This document shows, in pieces, positions 57,242 through 64,000 of a DNA stretch of 64,000 nucleotides; the first letter of the stretch is position 1; the number at the start of each line of letters is the position of its first letter. The position numbers were made by a program, and so were the translations under genes. The stretch is from positions 62,001 to 126,000 of the forward strand of contig JALCME010000005.1 of NCBI GenBank assembly GCA_022648295.1, in the 5' to 3' direction. The stretch comes from Bacteroides sp. GTDB taxonomy: Bacteria > Bacteroidota > Bacteroidia > Bacteroidales > Bacteroidaceae. The notes below the pieces were generated by a model that was given only the letters and a program-made list of their open reading frames with translations, did not search any database and was not told where the DNA came from.

Positions 57242-59722
57242 ATGAAAAGAATCCTTTTTTCACTGGTAGCAGCCGGCACTATGCTGGCTGCTTCAGCGCA
57301 AAATGCTGTAAAGCCAGCTATCCCCGAAGATCAGAATATTGAGCAGAAGGTGGATGCTTTGATGAAGAAAATGACCCTTGATGAAAAGATCGGTCAGATG
57401 ACCGAGCTCTCCATCGATGTCATTGCCAAGCGAACCAATCCTTTTGCCGGAATTGATCCTCAGAATTTTAAAGTGGATGATCTTAAGAATATCCTTAAAA
57501 AATATCAATTGGAAAAGCAGTTCGATCTTTCCGCCGGAATGCCTTCGAAAGAGGTGATGATGAATATCTATCAGGCGATTCAAGCTGTTGAAAGCCGGAA
57601 AGGTTTTCAGTTGGACGAAGCCATGCTGGATAAGGTTATTGGAAAGTATAAAGTCGGTTCCATCTTGAATGTGCCGGCCGGTGTGGCTCAATCCAAAGAG
57701 AAGTGGGAGGAAATCATCCGGAAGATTCAGGAAAAATCCATGAAAGAGATTGGTATACCTTGTATTTATGGGGTGGACCAGATACATGGAACAACCTATA
57801 CTTTGGGAGGAACTTTCTTTCCGCAGGGAATCAATATGGGAGCGGCCTTCAACCGTACGTTGGTTCGTGAAGAAGCCCGTATCTCCGCCTACGAAACTAA
57901 AGCCGGGAGTATTCCATGGACATATGCTCCGGTCATTGATTTGGGGCGTGATCCCCGTTGGCCTCGTATGTGGGAAAACTATGGGGAAGATGCTTATGTC
58001 AATGCCCAGATGGGGCGCGAAGCTGTGTTGGGCTTTCAAGGGAATGATCCTAACCATATCGGCAAGGAACACATCGCCGCCTGTTTGAAGCATTATATGG
58101 GATATGGAGTTCCCGTTTCCGGTAAAGATCGCACGCCATCCTCTATTACTGTGCAGGATATGCGTGAAAAACACTTTGCTCCGTTCTTGGAGGCTATCAA
58201 AGCCGGCGCTTTGTCCGTTATGGTCAATTCGGCTATGAACAACGGATTGCCTTTTCATGCCAATTATGAACTGTTGACAAAGTGTCTGAAGAAAGATCTC
58301 AACTGGGATGGAGTTGTGGTAACCGACTGGGCGGATATTGATAATCTCTATAAACGGGATAAGATTGCCGCTAATAAGAAGGAAGCAATAAAGATAGCGA
58401 TTAATGCCGGAATTGACATGTCCATGGATCCGTATGATGTGAATTTCTGTACCGATCTCAAAGAGCTTGCACAAGAAGGCGAAGTGCCGATGAGTCGTAT
58501 TGACGATGCCGTGCGCCGTATCTTGCGTATGAAATATCGTTTGGGACTTTTTGACACGCCCGATTACAAACACCAGGACTTTCCTTTGTTCGGAAGCGAA
58601 CAACATGCTGCCGTGGCACTTCAAGCTGCGGAAGAATCGTTGGTGCTGTTGAAGAATACAGACCACATCCTACCCTTGGCTTCCGGTAAAAAACTGTTGA
58701 TCACCGGTCCCAATGCCAATTCCATGCGTACGCTCAATGGAGGTTGGTCTTACTCCTGGCAAGGCGATAAGGCCGACGAATGTGCGACTGCTTATAATAC
58801 CATTCTCGAAGCATTTACAAACAAGTTCGGTGCCGGTAATATTGTGTATGTTCCGGGTGTGACTTACAAGCAGGGGGGAGCCTATTGGGAAGAAAACACC
58901 CCCGAGATAGAGAAAGCCGTAGCTGCCGCCGCTAATGTCGATTATATTGTGGCATGTATCGGTGAAAACTCCTATTGCGAAACGCCCGGTAATTTGACGG
59001 ACTTGTCGCTTTCCGAAAACCAGATCAATCTGGTGAAAGCCCTTGCAGCCACGGGGAAACCTGTTATTCTGGTCTTGAACGAAGGTCGTCCGCGCATCAT
59101 GAATGAAATAGAACCTCTGGCTAAGGCGGTTGTTAATATCATGCTTCCGGGCAATTACGGGGGGGATGCGTTAGCCAATCTCCTTGCGGGTGATGCTAAT
59201 TTCAGCGGTAAGATGCCGTACACTTATCCCAAGTACATCAATTCCCTGGTGACTTATGACTATAAACCTTGTGAAAATATGGAAAAGATGCAAGGCGCTT
59301 ATGACTATGATGCCGTCATGTCTGTACAATGGGCGTTCGGCTACGGGTTGAGCTATACCACCTTTGCCTATAGTAACCTTAAAGTCGATAAATCCCGATT
59401 TACCTCCGGTGATCTGCTTACATTTACCGTTGATGTCCGTAATACCGGTACCCGTGCCGGTAAAGAGAGCGTTCTGCTGTTCAGTAGCGATCTGGTTGCT
59501 TCTCTTACTCCTGACAACCGTCGTCTCCGTGCTTTCGAGAAAGTGAATCTGGAACCGGGAGAAAGCAAAACCGTCACTTTAAAAGTGAAAGCCTCCGATC
59601 TGGCTTTTGTCGGCTATGACGGTAAGTGGATTCTCGAGAAAGGAGATTTCCGTATTCAAGTCGGTGACCAAATCTTAGATGTCACTAGTGTCGAAACAAA
59701 GAAATGGAAATTCTTAATATAA
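57242..59722 (+). CDS. GH3 glycoside hydrolase, secreted (beta-glucosidase-like)
   Basis: 826 aa from ATG at 57242 ([20 protein letters not shown] signal; upstream in-frame starts would add an unneeded leader). Family 3 motifs are [39 protein letters not shown] and nucleophile region [13 protein letters not shown] (Asp near 360). The C-terminal sandwich includes [17 protein letters not shown], and a fibronectin-III-like domain follows. It is periplasmic, unlike the lipoprotein GH3 upstream. Its last 160 bp are almost identical to the remnant at 23478-23639. Beta-glucosidase is the best guess. Confidence 0.9.
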   Translation: MKRILFSLVAAGTMLAASAQNAVKPAIPEDQNIEQKVDALMKKMTLDEKIGQMTELSIDVIAKRTNPFAGIDPQNFKVDDLKNILKKYQLEKQFDLSAGMPSKEVMMNIYQAIQAVESRKGFQLDEAMLDKVIGKYKVGSILNVPAGVAQSKEKWEEIIRKIQEKSMKEIGIPCIYGVDQIHGTTYTLGGTFFPQGINMGAAFNRTLVREEARISAYETKAGSIPWTYAPVIDLGRDPRWPRMWENYGEDAYVNAQMGREAVLGFQGNDPNHIGKEHIAACLKHYMGYGVPVSGKDRTPSSITVQDMREKHFAPFLEAIKAGALSVMVNSAMNNGLPFHANYELLTKCLKKDLNWDGVVVTDWADIDNLYKRDKIAANKKEAIKIAINAGIDMSMDPYDVNFCTDLKELAQEGEVPMSRIDDAVRRILRMKYRLGLFDTPDYKHQDFPLFGSEQHAAVALQAAEESLVLLKNTDHILPLASGKKLLITGPNANSMRTLNGGWSYSWQGDKADECATAYNTILEAFTNKFGAGNIVYVPGVTYKQGGAYWEENTPEIEKAVAAAANVDYIVACIGENSYCETPGNLTDLSLSENQINLVKALAATGKPVILVLNEGRPRIMNEIEPLAKAVVNIMLPGNYGGDALANLLAGDANFSGKMPYTYPKYINSLVTYDYKPCENMEKMQGAYDYDAVMSVQWAFGYGLSYTTFAYSNLKVDKSRFTSGDLLTFTVDVRNTGTRAGKESVLLFSSDLVASLTPDNRRLRAFEKVNLEPGESKTVTLKVKASDLAFVGYDGKWILEKGDFRIQVGDQILDVTSVETKKWKFLI

Positions 59723-59739
59723 AAAGAATGGACTAAAAT

Positions 59740-59793
59740 ATAATAAATATCTTTTTAAGTAGGTAAGTAACTACCTAAAAAGATATTTATTAT
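59740..59793. terminator. Terminator of PUL-C
   Basis: A perfect 18-bp inverted repeat (ATAATAAATATCTTTTTA at 59740-59757 with 59776-59793) carries a further GTAG/CTAC pairing in its loop. It lies between the convergent GH3 (+) and pfkA (-) genes and probably serves both. Confidence 0.65.
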
Positions 59794-59871
59794 CCGAATA
59801 AATTATTCTATAATAACAAGTTGTAGTAAAAAAACGATTAAGCTTTACTGTTTTATTTCTTCTTTGTGGTA

Positions 59872-60852
59872 TTATATCGATAATTCTCTGACTATATTCA
59901 ACAACTCTTTATTGATAGGCTTTTCGTTCTTAATAGCCTTTGTGAAAGGTACATATACAACTTCGTCATTTTCAATGCCGATCATTACATTGCGTTGTCC
60001 TTCCATAAGTGCATCAATTGCAGCAGCACCTAAACGGCTGGCAAGAATACGGTCATGAGCAGTGGGGCTTCCTCCTCTCTGCACATGTCCAAGGATTGTT
60101 ACCCGTACATCATACTCTGGGTATTCGTTCTTTACACGCTCGGCATAATGCATAGCTCCTCCTGTCAATTCACTTTCTGCTACAATAACAATACTACTAT
60201 TCTTTGATTTACGGAACCCATTCTTTATAAGTTCCTCTAATTGGTCTACTTCAGTGCTGATTTCCGGAATAATTGCAGCCTCTGCTCCTGATGCAATAGC
60301 CCCGTTCAATGCCAGAAAACCGGCGTCACGTCCCATTACTTCAACGAAAAATAACCTTTCATGTGAGGTGGCTGTATCACGAATCTTATCTACTGCTTCC
60401 AGAATTGTATTCAGAGCTGTATCGTAGCCTATTGTAGTATCTGTGCCATATAAATCATTATCTATTGTTCCGGGCAATCCAATGCAAGGTACATCGAATT
60501 CCTGTGCGAAAATGCGTGCGCCTGTTAAAGAACCATCACCTCCGATGATAATCAGAGCGTCAATCCCTTCTTTTTTCATATTTTCATATGCAGCTTGCCG
60601 TCCTTCAGGAGTAGTAAATTCTTTGCATCGTGCAGTTTTTAGGATAGTACCACCTAACTGGATGATGTTACTTACGTTTTGGCTTTTGAATTCAGTAATT
60701 TCATCTGTAACCAATCCCTTATAACCTCGATATATACCTTTCACTAGTAATCCGTTGTAGATAGCGGCACGTGTTACCGCACGAATAGCGGCGTTCATTC
60801 CCGGGGCATCTCCTCCCGATGTTAAAATACCTATGCACTTAATTGCTCCCAT
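59872..60852 (-). CDS. pfkA: ATP-dependent 6-phosphofructokinase
   Basis: 326 aa, cytoplasmic. It phosphorylates fructose-6-phosphate in glycolysis. Motifs are [18 protein letters not shown] at the N-terminus, [10 protein letters not shown] (ATP site), [13 protein letters not shown] (catalytic Asp) and [13 protein letters not shown] (substrate). Gly in GGDGS rather than Asp supports ATP over PPi as donor. A minus-strand TATCTTTG (60893-60886) lies about 33 bp before the ATG. Confidence 0.95.
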   Translation of the reverse strand: MGAIKCIGILTSGGDAPGMNAAIRAVTRAAIYNGLLVKGIYRGYKGLVTDEITEFKSQNVSNIIQLGGTILKTARCKEFTTPEGRQAAYENMKKEGIDALIIIGGDGSLTGARIFAQEFDVPCIGLPGTIDNDLYGTDTTIGYDTALNTILEAVDKIRDTATSHERLFFVEVMGRDAGFLALNGAIASGAEAAIIPEISTEVDQLEELIKNGFRKSKNSSIVIVAESELTGGAMHYAERVKNEYPEYDVRVTILGHVQRGGSPTAHDRILASRLGAAAIDALMEGQRNVMIGIENDEVVYVPFTKAIKNEKPINKELLNIVRELSI

Positions 60853-60939
60853 AACAATCTTTTGAGTTTAGCATTAATAATCGCACAAAGATAGTAAAAA
60901 GCATAGGGTGAGTTTAATAAATAACGTTAATTCGCTGTT

Positions 60940-61803
60940 TCAAATTCGTGATTTTATGGCCTCGGAGATTTCTTCCATTAGCCATTTCGGCGTGGAAGTA
61001 GCTCCGCAAATTCCAATGGTTTGAGCCTTGTCTAGTAGATCTTTATCTATTTCGTCGGCGCTTTCAATAAGAAAAGAGTTCGGGTTGATCTTTTTGCATT
61101 CGTTGAAAAGTATTTTTCCATTGGAACTTTTATTTCCGCTTACCAAAAATATCAAGTCGTGTGATGCTGCAAATGTTCGGATATTGGGAATGCGGTTGAC
61201 CACTTGCCTACAAATGGTGTCATGGTATTCAAAACTTACATTTGGTGATATATGCTCTTTGATATATTCTACTATTTTTTGGAATTCTTCCAATGATTTA
61301 GTTGTCTGAGAATATAAACATATATTCTTCTTGAAGTCCAATTGCTTGGCTTCTTCCAAATTTTCAATAACTATCGCTTTTCCGGCTGTTTGACCTACCA
61401 ATCCTAAGACTTCTGCATGCCCGTTTTTGCCATATATCACGATTTGTTTATTTTCATCTTCCTCCGAGATGTCTTTTTGCTTGATTTTCTTTTGCAAACG
61501 AAGCACTACAGGACAGGTGGCATCAATAATATCTATGTTGTTAAGGCGAGCTGTTTCGTATGTCTCGGGTGGCTCTCCATGTGCCCGTAGTAGTACCTTG
61601 GCATTGCGAAGCTTTTTAAAATCTTCATGATTGATAGTGATGAGTCCCATTGTTTTTAAACGTTCTACTTCTCGATTGTTGTGTACAATGTCTCCTAAAC
61701 AATATAATGTTTCACCTTTGGCTAGTTCTTCCTCTGTTTTTTTTATTGCGGTGACAACCCCAAAGCAGAATCCGGAGCCTTTATCTATTTCTATTGTTTT
61801 CAT
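60940..61803 (-). CDS. ispH: 4-hydroxy-3-methylbut-2-enyl diphosphate reductase
   Basis: 287 aa, cytoplasmic. This 4Fe-4S enzyme makes isopentenyl and dimethylallyl diphosphate, the last step of the MEP pathway. Cluster cysteines are seen in GSGFCFGVVTAI (Cys13), IDATCPVVLRL and IGICGATSTPKWL. A conserved IVHNNREVERL and RAHGEPPETY (His) are present. It shares orientation with cmk upstream, about 90 bp apart, so cotranscription is possible. Confidence 0.95.
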   Translation of the reverse strand: MKTIEIDKGSGFCFGVVTAIKKTEEELAKGETLYCLGDIVHNNREVERLKTMGLITINHEDFKKLRNAKVLLRAHGEPPETYETARLNNIDIIDATCPVVLRLQKKIKQKDISEEDENKQIVIYGKNGHAEVLGLVGQTAGKAIVIENLEEAKQLDFKKNICLYSQTTKSLEEFQKIVEYIKEHISPNVSFEYHDTICRQVVNRIPNIRTFAASHDLIFLVSGNKSSNGKILFNECKKINPNSFLIESADEIDKDLLDKAQTIGICGATSTPKWLMEEISEAIKSRI

Positions 61804-61892
61804 AATCTTGTTATTATTAATGATGGTTATGAATGATATAAAGGAGGCTGGATTTCTTTTAATAGAAAAGCCTTTAACTGAACTCCTTTAAT

Positions 61893-62579
61893 TTATTTAG
61901 TAATATGATTGACTTGTTGCATTAGCCATTCTTTCTGTTGAGATATTGTCATGTGACTATTGTCTAGTAGCAAAGCATCTTCTGCCTGGACAAGTGGGCT
62001 TATGCTCCGGCGTTGATCAATATCATCCCGTTGTTTTACATTTTCAAGGATCTCGTCATAGCTTACTTTTTGTCCTTTTGTATGTAGTTCTTCATAACGG
62101 CGTTGTGCCCGGATTTCGGGTGAGGCAGTAACGAATATCTTTAATTCTGCATTAGGAAATACGGTGGTGCCTATATCACGTCCATCCATGACTATGCCTT
62201 TGGCTTTACCCATTGCTTGCTGTTGGGCGACCATTGCTTTTCGTACAAAGTCCAGTGTTGATATCGGACTTACATGGGAAGAGACTTCCATGCTTCGAAT
62301 TTTATTTTCTACATTGTTTCCATTTAAATAGGTTTCCGGGCATCCTGTTTCCTGATTTATCAGAAAGGATATATGTATTTCCTTTATTTCTTTTTGAAGT
62401 CTTTTCGTGTCTATTTCTTTATCTTTGAATATGCCGTTTTCCAAACTATATAAAGTGACAGCACGATACATAGCTCCGCTGTCTATATATATATATCCTA
62501 TTTCCCGAGCAAGATCTTTGGCCATAGTGCTTTTCCCACAAGAGGAAAAGCCATCAATTGCAATAATTATTTTTTTCAT
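61893..62579 (-). CDS. cmk: Cytidylate kinase
   Basis: 228 aa from ATG at 62579 ([21 protein letters not shown]); a longer start two codons upstream is less likely. It phosphorylates CMP and dCMP. The P-loop is GFSSCGKST, the CMP-binding segment includes [14 protein letters not shown], and the [20 protein letters not shown] motif and RAQRRYEEL fit the family. A family-typical insert lies after about residue 50. It is upstream of ispH. Confidence 0.94.
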   Translation of the reverse strand: MKKIIIAIDGFSSCGKSTMAKDLAREIGYIYIDSGAMYRAVTLYSLENGIFKDKEIDTKRLQKEIKEIHISFLINQETGCPETYLNGNNVENKIRSMEVSSHVSPISTLDFVRKAMVAQQQAMGKAKGIVMDGRDIGTTVFPNAELKIFVTASPEIRAQRRYEELHTKGQKVSYDEILENVKQRDDIDQRRSISPLVQAEDALLLDNSHMTISQQKEWLMQQVNHITK

Positions 62580-62978
62580 TTGCACTATTTCGTTATAAAA
62601 AAAATATAAAAGATTGGAGATTAAAAGAAAAGGAGTTCATGTGATTCTTTGTGTAAGCTATAGAGACTAACAATTTATTTGCTGATTTGTTCTGATATGA
62701 ATGCTTTTGCCTTGCCTGTACTTGTGTACAGAGCAAATAAGGGAAAAATATGGTTGGAACAAAAGACTTTTTCAACATTTCATTTAAAATTATTGCCAAA
62801 GATACGGCATTTTTAAAATATCTCGTTACTTTTGTCGGGGAAAAGCCATAGCTCATTTCTTATGATTAAAAAAAATGAAAATGGGCTTGGATTGTGTGAA
62901 AAAAAACAGTAGAACAGAACGTTTCATAGAAAATGCATTATATTTGCAAAAAATGGGAAACACTAAAATTATATAATT
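62580..62978. other. AT-rich gap with tonB -7 element
   Basis: No gene is supported. TATATTTG at 62939-62946 (TAnnTTTG) lies about 32 bp before the tonB ATG, with no clear -33 box. A minus-strand frame here (62593-62856) has no protein-like features. Confidence 0.5.
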
Positions 62979-63665
62979 ATGGAAATTAAAAAAACACCTA
63001 AAGCAGATTTGGAGGGCAAGAAGTCAACTTGGATGCTTATTGGTTATGTTATCGTGCTCGCTTTTATGTTTGTAGCATTTGAGTGGACACAGCGCGATTA
63101 CAAAATTGATACGAGTCAGGCTGTTACAGATGCCGTTTTTGAGGAAGAAATGATTCCTATAACAGAACAGGAAGAGAAAGTTGCTCCTCCACCTCCTGAA
63201 GCACCATCAATTGCTGAAACATTGGAAATCGTAGATGATAAAGCCGATGTTGAAGAAACTAACATTGCTTCAAGTGAAGAGACAGGGCAGAAGGTAGAAG
63301 TTAAATATGTTCCGGTTGCTGTAGAGGAAGAGGCTCCTGAAGAACAAACTATTTTTGAGGTTGTTGAACAAATGCCGGAATTCCCAAATGGAGGTATGGC
63401 TGGTTTGATGCAATATTTGAGTAAAAACATTAAGTATCCGACTATTGCTCAGGAAAACGGTACTCAAGGACGCGTTACTGTACAATTTGTGGTTAACAAA
63501 GACGGTAGTATTGTAGATGCTAAAGTATTAAGAGGTGTTGATCCTTATTTGGACAAGGAAGCTATTCGTGTGATTAGTTCCATGCCAAAATGGAAACCGG
63601 GAATGCAACGCGGGAAACCTGTGCGTGTGAAATATACAGTACCTGTAATGTTTAGATTGCAGTAA
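62979..63665 (+). CDS. tonB: TonB energy transducer
   Basis: 228 aa, inner membrane. TonB carries proton-motive energy from ExbB/D to outer-membrane transporters such as the two SusC proteins here. It has a short cytoplasmic N-terminus, one helix (WMLIGYVIVLAFMFVAFEW, about 18-36), an acidic/proline-rich periplasmic linker (EEKVAPPPPEAPS) and a C-terminal TonB domain (GRVTVQFVVNKDGSIVDAKV, MPKWKPGMQRGKPVRVKY). No ExbB/D genes are nearby. A strong terminator follows. Confidence 0.92.
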   Translation: MEIKKTPKADLEGKKSTWMLIGYVIVLAFMFVAFEWTQRDYKIDTSQAVTDAVFEEEMIPITEQEEKVAPPPPEAPSIAETLEIVDDKADVEETNIASSEETGQKVEVKYVPVAVEEEAPEEQTIFEVVEQMPEFPNGGMAGLMQYLSKNIKYPTIAQENGTQGRVTVQFVVNKDGSIVDAKVLRGVDPYLDKEAIRVISSMPKWKPGMQRGKPVRVKYTVPVMFRLQ

Positions 63666-63683
63666 TGTATCTATAAAATAGGG

Positions 63684-63714
63684 AAAAGGCTGCCGATAAG
63701 CAGCCTTTTTTCTT
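63684..63714 (+). terminator. Intrinsic terminator after tonB
   Basis: AAAAGGCTGC (63684-63693) pairs with GCAGCCTTTT (63700-63709) and is followed by more T. It lies about 18 bp after the tonB stop. Confidence 0.85.
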
Positions 63715-63737
63715 TCTTTTTTTGAGGAATATTAGTT

Positions 63738-64000
63738 ATGTATACAGCTTCAGCTATTTTCGAGAAAATTAATTCTCATATTGCAAACTTACATTTTCAA
63801 TATGCCCCAGAGGGACTATATGCTCCTGTTGAATATGTATTAAGTATGGGAGGTAAAAGAATTCGGCCTCTATTGATGTTAATGGCTTATAATTTGTATA
63901 AGGAGGATCTTGAATCTGTTTACGATTTAGCTACAGGTATCGAAGTATATCATAATTACACTCTTTTACATGATGATTTGATGGATCGTGCTGAGCGACG
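63738..64000 (+). CDS. Polyprenyl (trans-isoprenyl) diphosphate synthase, truncated at window edge
   Basis: The first 87 codons are present. The translation begins MYTASAIFEKINSHIA and contains VLSMGGKRIRPLLMLMA (the GKRIRP IPP-binding motif) and YHNYTLLHDDLMD, the first Asp-rich DDxxD motif of chain-elongating prenyl synthases. Chain length cannot be judged from this part. A quinone side-chain or undecaprenyl-related role is possible, using the IspH products. Confidence 0.88.
   Translation, partial: MYTASAIFEKINSHIANLHFQYAPEGLYAPVEYVLSMGGKRIRPLLMLMAYNLYKEDLESVYDLATGIEVYHNYTLLHDDLMDRAER

Noticed and set aside
57293-58666. 457-codon open frame on the minus strand inside the second GH3 gene
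   Set aside because: It is antisense to a clear GH3 gene, has no recognisable motif, and its residue content is that of a reverse-frame shadow.
62593-62856. 87-codon minus-strand frame upstream of cmk
   Set aside because: AT-rich, no ribosome site, low-complexity product and no known family.
1-64000. CRISPR arrays, tRNA and rRNA genes
   Set aside because: No regularly spaced direct repeats with unique spacers, no cloverleaf and no rRNA-like stretch were found on reading both strands; no search tool was run.

Overview
This window is a chromosomal segment of a Bacteroides-type bacterium (order Bacteroidales). The evidence is the SusC/SusD pairs, hybrid two-component (HTCS) regulators, an IS982-family element, TAnnTTTG promoter elements, lipobox-bearing surface proteins, and the co-located half-TCA and branched-chain amino acid operons. 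About 1-22.8 kb and 59.8-64 kb are housekeeping backbone; about 22.9-59.7 kb is an accessory block of polysaccharide-utilization-like loci (PULs) between gltA and pfkA.

Backbone, left: a partial MarC-family membrane protein (-), topB (+), then a minus-strand run of Nudix hydrolase, anmK, an M20 dipeptidase, aroC and a slyD-like FKBP isomerase. Next is the ilv operon: ilvD, ilvB, ilvN, an acyl-ACP thioesterase and ilvC. In front of it sit a good promoter, a 24-codon leader peptide rich in Ile/Val/Leu, and mutually exclusive antiterminator and terminator hairpins. This reads as a transcription attenuator. A small lipoprotein, a repeat-rich 740-bp gap and an SF1 helicase (-) follow, then acn-icd-gltA, the oxidative arm of the TCA cycle that supplies 2-oxoglutarate.

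Accessory block: at 22.9-23.7 kb the C-terminal end of an HTCS regulator (-), carrying an in-frame stop, abuts the C-terminal end of a GH3 glucosidase (+). This is the scar of a collapsed PUL with the same layout as the intact one at 42.9-59.7 kb. Then come a secreted metallophosphoesterase, a beta-barrel-like protein, and a thioredoxin / ApbE / DUF4266 / DUF3570 cluster. An IS982-family element has inserted in the loop of what looks like a bidirectional terminator. PUL-B (30.0-42.4 kb) has an HTCS (-), a decayed carboxylesterase, SusC, SusD, a secreted alpha/beta hydrolase and a metallo-beta-lactamase-fold protein, but no glycosidase. PUL-C (42.9-59.7 kb) has a paralogous HTCS (-), an intact carboxylesterase, SusC, SusD, a CE1-like esterase and two GH3 enzymes. 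Upstream of both PULs, at the same distance from the esterase start, is a direct repeat with a 20-bp period and core AACAAATA, a likely HTCS operator.

Backbone, right: pfkA, ispH and cmk (all -), then tonB and a truncated polyprenyl synthetase (+).

No tRNA, rRNA or CRISPR array was seen. Functions are read from protein motifs alone; no database search was run. Substrates of the PULs are inferred, not shown.
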